From Ustulina deusta (taxonomy: Eukaryota > Ascomycota > Sordariomycetes > Xylariales > Xylariaceae): DNA of 64,000 nucleotides. Below the pieces are notes generated by a model. That model was not told the origin of the DNA. It saw only the letters and a program-made list of their open reading frames with translations, and did no database searches. The position numbers and the translations under genes are program-made. Every line of letters begins with the position of its first letter. Within the stretch, counting starts at the first letter, position 1. This document shows, piece by piece, positions 1 to 11,046 of the stretch. The DNA is taken from contig JAJNNX010000001.1 of NCBI GenBank assembly GCA_023159155.1, forward strand, positions 2,418,001 to 2,482,000, given 5' to 3'.

Positions 1-1105
1 GATTGAGTTACCGACAACATTCAATTTGTCAGTCAGCTGATTCCACGACGATGAATCCACATCAATTTCAGGGGCTTTCGAAGGCGAAGAACGAGCGGGT
101 GAAGGATAAGGATCGGGCTTAATCAGCTTTTTGATAGGTCGAGAGGCGGATAGGTTAACGCTCGTTGCGTTTATTACGCCACCATGAGCTACCTCCATCA
201 TCTCTTCATCCTCATCTTCATCTGCGGGTACAGCCTTAAGCTGGGCTTTGCGAGCAACAGCGTTAGATATGGGGGATGAGGGAACTGGCATCGGATCACT
301 CATCACGTCATCGTTGACCTGGGGTGGCATTTCGTCCTCTATGGCGGGGAGAAAGTTATCATCGTGGACATTTTCGGCGTGGGCTGGAGGGGCCAGGTGC
401 TCTGGGCTAAGTCTCGCCTTTTTGGCCACTGGCTGTCGATTATCACGGACGGGAGACAAAACGCGGGCACGATGTCTCTCAGGGGATCTGATCCTTTTGG
501 GTAGTCGAAGTGCTGGGGCCGGAACATTCGCGTCAACCTCGCCAAGCAGGCTTGCGAGGAATCTATCGTCGTCCTCAGTCTTAATAACCTGGAGCGCAAG
601 GTGAGTATGCCGTTCGAGTCACAATCAGATAGCGCGCGGTGATTGCGTACCTTGGTTTTAGGCTGGGGGGCCGTTTGACCTTTCATGAAGTACTCGCTGA
701 TGTCACGATCATTGGCATCTCTTTTCGCCTTGTCTTCTTCGCGTTTCCGTTTGTCTAGCGAGGTGTTAGCACGCGGAAAGCCAGGGCAGAAAAGCCGGGC
801 ATCTCCCTACCAGATTTACGGTCTCGATGCCCCGCAGCCATATCGTCTTCGCTTTCAGGATCGTAAGTCTGCACTCGGTCCCAATCCTCCCGGCCATCGT
901 CGGCGTAACCCTCGCCATTGTCGTCAACAACAAAGTCGTCCTGGTTCAGACGTTCCCTGACAATCTTCTTGTACTCGTTCTCGTCGACTTCCTCGTATAG
1001 AGCCTGCTCCTCGGCGACTTCGTACGTGTCGTAGGCTTTCTTACCCGAGGCGCGCAAAGCTCGCAGCTCGGCAAGCTTGCCACGTCTGCTGGCAGCTTTC
1101 GACAT
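1..1105 (-). CDS. pol1: DNA polymerase alpha catalytic subunit, N-terminal part (runs off the window)
   Basis: This is the start of the catalytic subunit of the replicative primase-polymerase. The first exon (1105 down to 811) begins MSKAASRRGKLAELRALRAS and contains DDFVVDDNGEGYADDGREDW, the hallmark of the Pol alpha N-terminal domain. Two introns are needed. The first, 755-810 (GTAGGG...CGCTAG), joins HRDRKS to DKRKREEDKAKRD. The second, 589-650 (GTACGC...CTCCAG), joins KTK to VIKTEDDDRFLASLLGEVD. The frame then stays open to base 1, giving 329 residues. This part is acidic, disordered and lysine-rich, as in family members, where it precedes the exonuclease and polymerase domains (outside this window). 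It is divergent from the PPR gene across about 690 bp. Splice sites are inferred from frame and consensus only. Confidence 0.9.
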
Positions 1106-1796
1106 GGTTTTTAGGAGGCGGGTTTCCGTGCAATAATTTCGTAGTGACGCGGAGACTCGCTCATCAGGAGACAAAACAGAAGATGGAGAAGCAATGCCTG
1201 TCAGCACGGGATGTTTGAGAAAATCGTGGTGGGCCAATTGGTGTAAGGATATGTTGCCTCTTGGGGAAACAATTAACAATTAAGATAGAGTGGGGACGCG
1301 TCGCGGGTCAGTCTCAAGCACGCGTACCGCGAACCCCAGTCTCATTACCTACACTACCTACCTATCTAGGTACTTACTTATCGGTACATGTAGGCTATTT
1401 ATTCCCCAAAAAAGATAGCCCGCCACACTACATCAGTCAACTACTATGCAGAATATTTTTCCACCATGTAGTATTTGTGGATCCGGACATCCACAGCATC
1501 ACCGCAGGTGCGCTGTACCTACTGGCTACGCTATGGAGGTAGGTATTCACTTACCTTACCTTAGGTACGTTGGTAGGTACCTAAGACATGACCTAGATAC
1601 TCTAGCTACCTAGAGGTACTTAAGGTGGTGATTCTATGTGTAGATATCTAATTATGGGACGCAGCGCCAAGAGCTAGATAGATAGAGAGGATTACCTATC
1701 TTGGAAACTCGATAAATTTCCGAGCGCAACAACGTAAAAATTGAATGCGCCCCCCTAGCATTCGATGGTATAGTTATACGATTTAAATAAGTCGTC
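1106..1796. promoter_or_regulatory. Divergent intergenic region with many TAGGTA/TACCTA repeats
   Basis: This 691 bp stretch separates two divergent genes (pol1 and the PPR gene) and must hold both promoters. From about 1345 to 1640 it is crowded with copies of ACCTA/TAGGT and GGTACC-like words, such as CTACCTACCTATCTAGGTAC near 1360 and GGTAGGTACCTAAG near 1570. No open frame here looks coding. The repeats may be regulatory or simple low-complexity drift; the sequence alone does not decide. Confidence 0.4.
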
Positions 1797-4124
1797 ATGT
1801 TTACCTGTCGAGCATGCCAAAGAAGAGCATTTAATACTTTATCTACACATGGTCTACCCAAGAACCCGAACACAAGCCACCACAGCCCCCCGCCTTTTCG
1901 GACCACAGCGAAAGGCTCGCGACCGAGCAGAAGTTATGCGACTGTTGCCACTCATGCGCGATCCGCAGACGCTGCAGACTCGATCGCAGCTCCAAGCCTA
2001 ACCGATGCATATCGCGATGGCAAGGCGCCGGCACTGGGTCGCTCGGCAGCGTGGGCTGCTCGCAAGGAACTGGCGTATCTGGGCGACCCATTGCACATCG
2101 CAAACCGAGTCAAGCTCGCTTTGAACAAAGACAACTTTGAGCTGGCTGCCATGATCACGAGGCAGGCCAGCAGAGACAACAATGTCACCGTCAGCTGGAA
2201 CCATCTTATCGACTATCAGCTCGGGAATGGGCGGATACATGCCGCTCTGAAGCTCTATAACGACGTCAGTCGCGCATCACGAACTGCCTCGGATTTCTAC
2301 TGACTAGCAATACAACAGATGAAGAAACGCGCCCAGCTGCCAAATGCCCAGACATTCACCATCATCTTTCGAGGATGTGCCAAATCGCCCCATCCCAAAT
2401 TAGCCCTTGGCGAGGCTGTCAAACTATACCAGAACATGTTAACGGTTGGACGAATAAAACCCAATACCATACATCTAAATGCAGTCCTACAGGTCTGTGC
2501 CAAAGTCGAAGACCTCGATTCCATGTTCAGCATTTTGAGCTCCGCCGACGACCCGCTTCGGAGCCCTAACAACCTCACATATACGACCATTTTCAATGCC
2601 ATGCGCATGGCAGTCGACAAGGCACCGGCCGACCACGACCGGTCCGGAAGCCTGACAGACGAAGAGATCCAAAAAGGGAAGCAGGACACCATCAAGCGCG
2701 CCAAGGCCATATGGGAGGAAGTCATGTCACGGTGGAGGTCTGGTTCCCTCGTCATTGATGAAGAATTAGTTTGCGCTATGGGGCGGATCCTGCTCATGGG
2801 AGGATATACTGATATTGATTCTATTGAGAGCCTGATTGAGCAAACCATGATGATTTCAAGAGCAGATAACAAAGGCCTCTCCGGACGAGAAGGAGCCGAA
2901 AGTGCTGCTTCAGCGCTCCCTCGGCCAGTCATCAAAGCTCCCGGGGCTCCAGCAATCGCTCACGCATTACCTGGGAACAATTCCCTGTCAATGATCCTTG
3001 AGGCTCTGGAAAAAACCCGTAGGACCACCAAGGCGATAAAATACTGGAACATCTTCACTCTACATTATAACGTTGTCCCGGATGTTGAGAACTGGGTTCG
3101 GGTACTCAAGGTCTACCAGTGTGGCAAAAACAGTGGCAGGGCTGCTTCGGCTCTACAGGGCATACCGAGTAACATGTTAACACAGAAACATGTGCGACTT
3201 GCCATGAAGACCTGCCTTCGGGACAATCTTAACAAGTCGTCACTCGACAACGCAACAGCTGTCTTAAAAACTATGGGACAAACCCTCAGCATTCCCGACG
3301 TACTGTCACTCCGAGCATACCTTCAGGTTGCCCACGCATCCAAGCGATCGTTTGATAGTGAGGCTAAACAGGATTATGCCGCCGCAATGGATTCATGGGC
3401 TAAAAGCCTAGCTGCAGCCCTTGAGCACCTGTTTGGGCCTTACCAAGCGGTTGCAAAGAAGTGTGTCATCGAGGCCCCGAATACCAGCGATCCCAAGGCA
3501 TTGGAACAAGCACAGAACTCAAAGGCTGAGGTAGTCGCCCTAGCTCGAAAGATGAGTGCTGCATATGATATTCTCATGAGTGAACACGCGGTCTCCCTTA
3601 CGGCGGTTCAGCTTGCCAAGATGAAATCGAGGCTTGCCGGCCTTACCAAGTTTATCAATGATTACTTCCAAGGTGAGAGACAACGTGTAGGCACGTTGAC
3701 AGGGAAACGAGAAGATGTTGAGGACAACAATTTTAAGCAATGGGGCAGTATGAACAACAATTTCAAGCAACGGGAAGATGTTAGGGACAACAATTTCAAG
3801 CAATGGAACAAGATAACGGACAAGGATTTCAAGCAACGGGGCAATATAACGAACAAGGATTTCAAGCAACGGGGCGGGACGACGAACCAGGGTTTCAAGC
3901 AACGAGGCAGGACGACGAACAAGGGTTTCAAGCCACGAGGCAGTATGAAGAACAAGGATTTCGAGCCACGAGACAGGATGACGAACAACAATTTCAAGCA
4001 ACGAGGCAGTATGGAGAACAACAACTTCGAGCGACGAGACAATATTCGGCACAGCAAATCCAGGCAACGGAAAGATGCTGGTGGCGACGCTTTCGAGCGC
4101 AAATTTTCAAACAGAGTAGTATAA
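1797..4124 (+). CDS. Mitochondrial pentatricopeptide-repeat (PPR) protein with a C-terminal 11-residue repeat array
   Basis: Predicted 757-residue protein in two exons (1797-2264 and 2319-4124). The 54 bp intron (GTCAGT...CAACAG) joins ALKLYND to MKKRAQLPNAQTF, restoring a PPR helix pair. The N terminus (MFTCRACQRRAF, few acids, many Arg/Ser) looks like a mitochondrial targeting peptide. PPR-like helices follow at about residues 90-330, including HAALKLYND-MKKRAQLPNAQ, RIKPNTIHLNAVLQVCAK and NNLTYTTIFNAMR. PPR proteins bind organelle RNA and act in processing, stability or translation; which RNA is bound here cannot be told. The last 120 residues are 11 tandem copies of an 11-residue unit around (N/D)NFKQRG, strongly basic, which is not a PPR feature. 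The 3' end is followed by a 458 bp gap. I do not recognise a specific orthologue. Confidence 0.8.
3723..4085 (+). repeat. 33-bp coding minisatellite, about 11 units
   Basis: Eleven degenerate tandem units of 33 bp, in frame within the PPR gene, encode 11-residue repeats of the type NNFKQRGSMxN. Conserved core nucleotides are AACAATTTCAAGCAACG with variation in between. Because the period is a multiple of three and the unit lacks stops in several frames, the antisense strand (3540-4067 and 3662-4138) and plus frame 3803-4144 also stay open here. Those frames are by-products. Confidence 0.9.
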
Positions 4125-4582
4125 GTATTCTTATTCATAGATGAGACCAGATACCCATTAGCTCAAGACGAGTCCCACCTCCTCAGCTCTTTAGTTTGAA
4201 CCACCAAGTTCCCCATGGTGCAAAAATATCAGTGTATACGTGACCGAGGTTGCCATCTCGAAAGCAGGATGTACACCCGTAGCTCCTGACTTGGCAGTGA
4301 ACACTATCAAGGAAGAACGATGCTGTCGGTCTTGACACTGCCCCGGCCAGGTGCTTCCCGTGGGCATCCTCGCCTCAAGCGTCGAAGTCTCCCAATACAT
4401 TTTCTAAGGATATTGCCCTCCATATCATCAACCCAATTCCACTCTCCGACAATATCGGGTATGTTGTTCTGGGTCTCAGCACTTAACCCCAGGAAGAATC
4501 ATTCCTAGTAGACCCAGACTTGCATTTCTGTGGGATTGCTCTATATACACCATCCATTCACTCATTTTATCATTTCAGTGCC

Positions 4583-6362
4583 ATGCTGTCCTTTCGGAAC
4601 GGAACCAACCGCAGCAGTGGTAGGCCATTAGAATCTCATACACTTCCCCCAGCTGCGACCATCTCATCCTTCCGCCGCAAGCCATTACCTGCCAGCATTC
4701 GCAAAAGCTCGCTGCGGGGCCGGCTCAAAAGTGTTACGGGGAATATCACCAGAAGATGCGCCCCAAAATTCAATGAAAATCGGATGGGGTACACGCCTGA
4801 CCCGTGGCATAACCTGAAGCCCAATGACGATCTTTTGTGCCTGGCATCAGCGGATGTCCAGCACGTCGAGGCAGCGGGTCAGACCTGGCCGGCGATAAGG
4901 AAGAGCATCAGTTCTATGGCATCGTCTCTTCGGACTAACTATGGCTCTATAGATCCTGGCAGCTCCGGAGAAGCGTCTCATCAGTCTTCACCCCTACATT
5001 CGAAGATCAGGTTTAGGGTTCCTCAGAAAAGCGCTAGACGTTGGGTCACGATGGCTACTCGCGCCCCCCCTGTGGTATCCGGACGTCCCATCAGCCGGGC
5101 CAGGCGTTCCAGCTTCAGTACCATATCTGAAATGGTGTCGAGAGAAGACCACGAGCCTCCCCCTCAGTTGCCTAAGTTAGCCGAGTCTAGTAACTTTCTG
5201 GATTCTTTGACTAGAACGGGCCTATTTCGACGGTTTACACCCCCTTCTGAGAACGACAACGCAACTGGTAAATGGACTCCTTTATTTCGATTTATGTACA
5301 TTACATAGTTTACTGAGGACACGAATTGGCCAAATGCCGGCTAAACTTTGATCTGAGCTAACACAGCATGCAAGGGGCGATTAAAGTTCAAAACATCACG
5401 GCGTTAGATGGGGAGTTTGTTACTGGTTGCGTCCGCCCTATCGTTGCGCGGTTACCTTTGCGCCTTCGGAACCCAGATATGCTCTGTCACAAAGCAACGA
5501 GCCATCCTGTCAACAAAAAACTCGAGGCGCAATGGGAAAGTTCTCGAGTAAGCGCATCAGAGAACAACTCATCACGAACGAACGACGAGAACGAGCCTCC
5601 TCGGAGACAACAATACACGGCACTCAGAGAAGAGAAATTTCGAACAACTTCTTGCTCCAGACATCCGGTCGAGTGGTTAGATCGTGTTTTGGAAACATCG
5701 TACGCTACGCGAAACCCCATATCGCCAAAACTCTGCGTCTCCAAAGCAGCTATGGAGTTCCTCCGCAAAAGCAAGACCTGCATCTTCGTGGAATTCCCAC
5801 GACATCTCAATGTACCCGAACCTCTCCAATGCTATCCTGGCTTTAGAGCGGCCCTCGAAGACATATGCGATCGGTTCGAAGACTTCTACGCGCCATTTGC
5901 GGCTTACAACGCCCACACCCGGATGATCACCCTCTACGCGTCCGGGACACCGCGCCCTCAACACAAATTCATAGACGACGACACTGCAATCTTCGACCTC
6001 GGGATCGCGCGCTCCGCGGTGAGTGATTCTCGTAGTCTTTCGTCCCCTGTCCTAAGAATTGGCGCGGACCCCAAGTCCCCTTGAACTATGACCATACTCG
6101 AACGGCATTCTATGCCTACGAGAAACTTCCAGATGGCCCTCAAGATGGTGATTACTAACTCTGGGTATTGCAGTGGGTTCGATCCACCGTGATCTATGCG
6201 CCGAGCAGCACTGCAACTACAAAGAGCACCTCGCGCGACACCTCAGAGGATTTGACTGAAGCCTCTGACAATAGTCAGGCCAGCAGCGAAGAGACGTTAG
6301 TGACAGACCCTGAAGACGAAGAGTCAGAGGGGCCAGAAGACACCAACAAGGCAGAAGCCTAG
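4583..6362 (+). CDS. Uncharacterised protein, about 505 residues, three exons
   Basis: I do not recognise this protein. Proposed exons are 4583-5267, 5375-6018 and 6174-6362. The N-terminal 230 residues are Ser/Arg/Pro-rich and look disordered (MLSFRNGTNRSSGRPLESH). The middle holds the only folded-looking part (KTCIFVEFPRHLNVPEPLQ, then YPGFRAALEDICDRFEDFY and DDDTAIFDLGIARSA). The C terminus is acidic and Ser/Thr-rich. Intron 2 (GTGAGT...TTGCAG) is clear, joining GIARSA to WVRSTVIYAPS. Intron 1 is less sure: donor GTAAAT at 5268 must use the acceptor ATGCAAG (5374) to keep frame, because the nicer ACACAG eight bases earlier leads to a stop. The start at 4583 is the first ATG that avoids a hydrophobic upstream extension. 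No function can be assigned. Confidence 0.6.
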
Positions 6363-7571
6363 ACGGCTCCGAGCCTTTCGTCCGTGGTGGATAACGGCAA
6401 CGAGGAGGAGGATGCTGCTGACGAGGACATGGCATCACGATTGAATTTCATGGGTTAATCGGCGCGGGGATTTTGATGCCTAGCATATGGGTTTTGGGAG
6501 CACAGGACTACAGGAGCCAAGGCAGTACCGGCGTTGTACTGTGGAGCTGCGGGTTGCATTGTCATCATCATGAGCATCGCTAAGGCATTGTCTTTGGGTT
6601 CAAAATTAATGGGTTTGGAAGAGGGAGACATTGGTAATAATGCGAGGGAGGACACTGCTTGTCGACGTACAGGTTTATACGTGCATTACTTGAAGAGCAT
6701 GTCAAGGGTCATCCACTTCCACTCTTGCCAACACATTGGCTGTAGTAGTAGCTGTGTTTATTGAAACAACCGTGTGGATCTCTCGGCCCCGATGAGATGA
6801 AGCATGTATACTTTACTCTCTGTAAAAAGGTCTTAGCAAACACATTCTAGCAACGAGGAGATCACACTTGTTTTCGATCTTGGTTTGAACCCTGAATGTA
6901 GGGAGCCTGTAGCAAATTACGCCACCTCTCTGTCCGGCTGCCAATCCCGAGATATACACACTATAAGCCGATTTGAAGCTAGACAGACAAGTGTGGAATA
7001 TCAACCACCAAGGAAACATGATAGTCACGGTTTCCAGGGCTGGGCTTCGAATATGGATGGGTACGTAAGCAGGTAAATATTTTATCGAGCGTGCAGGCAC
7101 TAATTGATTCAATGCCTCACAAACTATGACGTTGAAAAGTTATACTCTTCTCGGAATCACCAATAAATGATATAGGTATTTGGCCTATAAAATGTTTTTG
7201 GTCGAAGGTTGAGAATTAGGGGTCCGTTAGTACGTAAATACCTGTAGCTAGCCGTTTTATACATTGAATAGAGCCCCCACGTATACGCAGCCGAAACTGT
7301 ATCTAAATTATATCATCTTCGGCAAGCCACGTTAACGGCCCTGTTCTCGCCACAGGGCCGGAAGACTAGACTAGTCCCCGATCACTACTGCCATTATCGA
7401 TAGAGCTCCGATGAGCACCCGCTCTGCATCGGTGCAGCACACAGGACCTACCTACCTACCTACCTTACCTGCCTCCCCACCTATAAACATTCAACAGACA
7501 AACCACACCATTCCCACGCCCGTATTTCTTTCCATGGGTACTTGTTCACAAGTGCGACCTTCGCATACGCA
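6363..7571. other. Intergenic, no gene seen
   Basis: About 1.2 kb between an unrecognised gene and the DUF1770-like gene. Only short, non-coding-looking open frames are present. A run of ACCTACCTACCTACC at about 7447-7462 repeats the TAGGTA word seen at 1.4-1.6 kb. Confidence 0.5.
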
Positions 7572-8308
7572 ATGTCCTCCTCAATACCGACGCAAGTAGC
7601 GGAAGTGATACAGACGGCGCACATCAACCGCGCCCCATCGCCTCGGCACGACCTGAATCCGTCCACGGCAGCCTCGACGAGAGAGCCGGTATATCTCTCC
7701 CTGACCCCAGAAGAACAGCCACACCCGCGCCGCGAGCTCGACGACGACGACGAAGACGAAGAAGACGAAGAGATCCCGCTGAGCGTATTAGTGCGTCCGC
7801 GCGCGGCCGCCCGTCGCCCTCGTGCCGCCTCCTTCCCGCCCATGCCCGACCTCCGCTTCGAGCAGAGCTACCTGCGCAGCATTGCCGGCGCCGAGACGTG
7901 GGGGCGGGTTGCGTGGATCACGGTGCGGGATCAGGTATGTGCGTCCATTGTGTTGCGTAGCTCAGTCGTCGCCTTCCTTCCTGTCTGGTGTAGGTTTCCG
8001 GCGGGGGAGGGGGGGATTTGGTTCTAGTAGGGCTCTCTCTTTTGAAAGAGTGGCGTGGAAATGAGAAGGGAAGCAAGCCTTGGTTGGCTGATTGGCTGGT
8101 TGGCTGACGTATGCGAACCTCCCGTCTTCTGCAGATCATGATGCCCCTTGCGCAAGGCGTCGTCTATAACCTCGCCATAGTCGGCTGGCAACACTGGAAC
8201 CGGAACGCGCAGATGAGCGGGAGCTCGGTCGGCGCGCGTCTCCGGCGCTGGTGGTATGGCGTAAATAACTGGCCCTTGCCGGCGAGGGCGAAGCCGTGGG
8301 GGTTGTGA
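7572..8308 (+). CDS. DUF1770 / Atg43-like protein (putative mitophagy-receptor family)
   Basis: Predicted 178 residues in two exons, 7572-7934 and 8135-8308. The 200 bp intron (GTATGT...TCTGCAG) joins WGRVAWITVRDQ to IMMPLAQGVVYNLAIVGWQ. The N terminus carries an acidic run of Asp/Glu (about residues 57-66). The C-terminal half is the recognisable part: FPPMPDLRFEQSYLRSI, then WITVRDQIMMPLAQG, a hydrophobic segment, WQHWNRNAQ, and RLRRWWYGVNNWP at the end. I recall this signature from the fungal family once named DUF1770, whose fission-yeast member Atg43 is an outer-mitochondrial-membrane mitophagy receptor. Identity with that family is from memory; function in this fungus is inference. It converges with the WHIM gene, 660 bp apart. 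Confidence 0.65.
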
Positions 8309-8968
8309 AGAGAGGGTTTTGGTTGGGAAACAAGAGAGCCGGTTCATGAGGGCCAGAACTTCTCGAGATGTGGAGTGAGAATATATAATGCGACTACGAA
8401 GGAAACTGGTTAATACACGCTTAGGCCGACACTGCAGAGGAACGATGTCAAAAGAGAAAGAGAGAAGTCTTTTAGAAGCGCTAAGCATTAAGGGACTGCA
8501 TGCCCTACAGCATAGGAAAGACAAACCGACACACATTCGATTGCCGCTTGACCAGCATAATCCATTCATATGTAATATACTACATCCGTGGAACTAGCAG
8601 TCAAGCAAAATGGTCAATCCCCGTTCGGTAATCAGCCGACTCCCTGATAACCTTGAACCCCTGATCTCTTGATCCCCCCAGTAACAGTGTTCTTCCAAAG
8701 CCTCCCCCCTCGCCTTGGATGTAACCTCTGTAGCTCTATGGGAAGCAGACACAGCTCTCAAGAGACATCTCTATCCCGTTCGTGACAATGCCCATGACAA
8801 AAAGGTACAAGATATCTACCACTTCAAAACACCAACACAAGAACAAAATGGACTTGAGATGCCCCAATGGTCAGAAAATATCTTGTGCTTGGTAAAAAGA
8901 CCAATAATGATTTGGTTCACGAACCCTCAACGCCCAAAACAGAGGCTCCGATAGGAACAGAGCGAATT
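8309..8968. other. Intergenic between convergent genes
   Basis: 660 bp between the 3' ends of the DUF1770-like gene (plus) and the WHIM gene (minus). It should hold both 3' UTRs and polyadenylation sites; nothing else is seen. Confidence 0.5.
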
Positions 8969-11046
8969 CTACTTCGCGAGAATATCAACTGATTTGCGTA
9001 GCGACTTCTGCTGCTGCGTCTTCTCCGGGCTTTCTCTAAAAGCTAGAGAGGTGGGCTGCAGAGAGTTTAACGCAGGGGTTGACGGGCGGTGAAGATTGCT
9101 TTTCTCCAGACTGCCTGCTGAAGTAGTGTCCTGGGTGCTCGGCTCGGGAGTAGCGTGCCTCTGAGTTGTCGCTACGGCGATACTCTCTTCGCTCCTTTCC
9201 AAGTGTGGACTACTTCGGGGGCCGCCTTCCGCTTCCAAGGCCGATTGATTTCCTTTTTTATCTCCGCCGTCATAGCGAAATGCATCTAAGTCCAGGGTGG
9301 ATCCGTTGGCTTGTGGTGAGTATTTTAGTTTAACCACCATACTCTTGGTGCCATCGTCTAGGTCGTCGTCGACCATCGCTTCATCCTCATCAAATTCCTC
9401 GTATTCTTCTTCATCGCTGTCTACATCCGGGACATGATCGTCTTCCTCATCATCGCCGAGATCGGGCTCGCTGTCATCTTCGTCATCATCCATCTCATCG
9501 TCCACGGAGCTGTTCCCTTTCTTTTTAGAGGGGGCCCAGCCATTTGTGCCGTGATTGACGGCTGCTGACCTCCTCGGCCTCCCGCCGGGGCCCGCTAAGT
9601 CCTTCGACCGAGGATCTTCGGTTTCGTGGGTTGGGCTTGTTGTTACAATGTTGTTAGAAGCATCTACTGTCATGCGAGATGGCGCCTTGATCTGCCGTCC
9701 ACTAGCTGTAGTAACTGGACCTGCTGGCTCAGCCGGTGTATGAGTGCCAGTATTTCGTGCCGACCGTCGGTTTGTCGAGTCGGAGTAAAAATCTTCATCG
9801 TCTGAATATGTGTATTTCATTCGTTTGCCTCGTGTTCGGCCTTCGTACATGGAGAAACCCGGCTCGGGGCGCTTGAACTGCTCCTTGCGCATGAGGCGGT
9901 ACTCACGCCGCTTGCGCTTCTCCTCAGTGGCCTCAAATCGAGGAACCGCTGCTTGCATCTTTTGGGCAAGTTTCCTTGCCTTTGGCCCACGGTCCACGTT
10001 TTGTAGCTTGTCGCATAACACGTTGAGTTCGTCGATACTACCGGCAACACTCCACCAAGTTCTGTTGAAGCCAGCGGGATTGCTCTCACGGTATACTCGG
10101 AAATGCGTGTCATCAAGGCCTTCAACTAGAAAGTATCTCCGTCTATCGCTATCAGCCCCCCATGGTTGCACAGAGAGGGGTTGGTTGAGATCGTCTTCGT
10201 GTCGGTTCTGCTTGTAGGACTGGTTGATGATCCCTTTAACGACTTCGGAGGATGACAATGTCCAGAGCACGAGGGTTCGAAGAAGTGTTAACTGCCAGCA
10301 CAAATCGAGTTAGCTTACGCCTAACCCGAGGACAGTGAGGAGTCTAGGGAAGGGGAGCAACGGGCACGTACGCGTTCAGTGGGGTTCATGGTTGTAAAGG
10401 TGTTGCCGCCGGAGAGTGGGCTCTTGTCCTCCCAATCCCTCGCCCATTGATTCTTGTGAGAAGAGATAGCATCCTCAAGAGCTCGATTGTAGTGTCCAGG
10501 CCTGTGGTAATTGAACGTGAGCGTCCATGCATGGAGACTGCAGTGAAGAGGTGGGTGTAGCAGCATACTTGACATCTTGCTTGCGATTTAGCAGAAGGCC
10601 CAAAATGGCACAGAGGAAATGTTCCACGCGTTCGCCAGGTATTGACTCGGTAACATCGCGCTCGAGTTCTTGCGGTCCGAAGTTGGCTAGAGATTTCGGA
10701 AGGGAGTCGTTGAACCGACTACGGAACATAACAATGAACTAGGAGGAGATAAGCCTTGGGAAAACGCGAGAATTCGCGTTCTCTACGCGACAAACACGAG
10801 GTCTCTTACGGCAATATCAGGATTATCCGCGAGGACGTAGTCGTGAGGCGGCGAAGGTGATCTTTTTCGTGGAGGCGGCGATGGTGTCCGCTCAGGCCCA
10901 GCAGCTGGCTTAGCGCCCTTGGGCAGCTTGTGGAAGAACTTGAGGATGCCCTTCTCGCGCTTCAGCTGGACTTCGCCGTCATCCTCAGAGGGCGCCGAGG
11001 AGAGGGAAGACACTGACGAGAGCTCGCTCGAGTCGTCGTCGGCCAT
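8969..11046 (-). CDS. WHIM-domain chromatin-remodelling accessory protein (DDT/WHIM superfamily)
   Basis: Predicted 619 residues in four exons: 10810-11046, 10569-10738, 10372-10501 and 8969-10291, all joined in frame by GT..AG introns of 65-80 bp. The start MADDDSSELSSVSSLSSAPS is followed by a Pro-rich stretch. Then comes a helical DDT-like region (FRSRFNDSLPKSLANFG to LLLNRKQDVK), and then the WHIM motif LTLLRTLVLWTLSSSEVVKG. This is followed by NQPLSVQPWGADSDRRRYFL and DTHFRVYRES, the part that in ISWI partner proteins contacts linker DNA and nucleosome spacing machinery. A basic helix (KRKRREYRLMRKEQFKRP) and a long acidic, disordered tail complete it. It probably acts in the nucleus as a non-catalytic remodeller subunit. 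I cannot say which complex; RSF1, CECR2 or Ioc-type relatives are possible. Confidence 0.75.

Noticed and set aside
3540..4144. Three further open frames over the PPR minisatellite
   Set aside because: They are a by-product of a repeat unit that is a multiple of three and stop-free in several frames; no other support.
5267..5366. Alternative acceptor ACACAG for intron 1 of the unrecognised gene
   Set aside because: It leads to an in-frame stop after 13 codons; the next AG at 5374 keeps the long frame.
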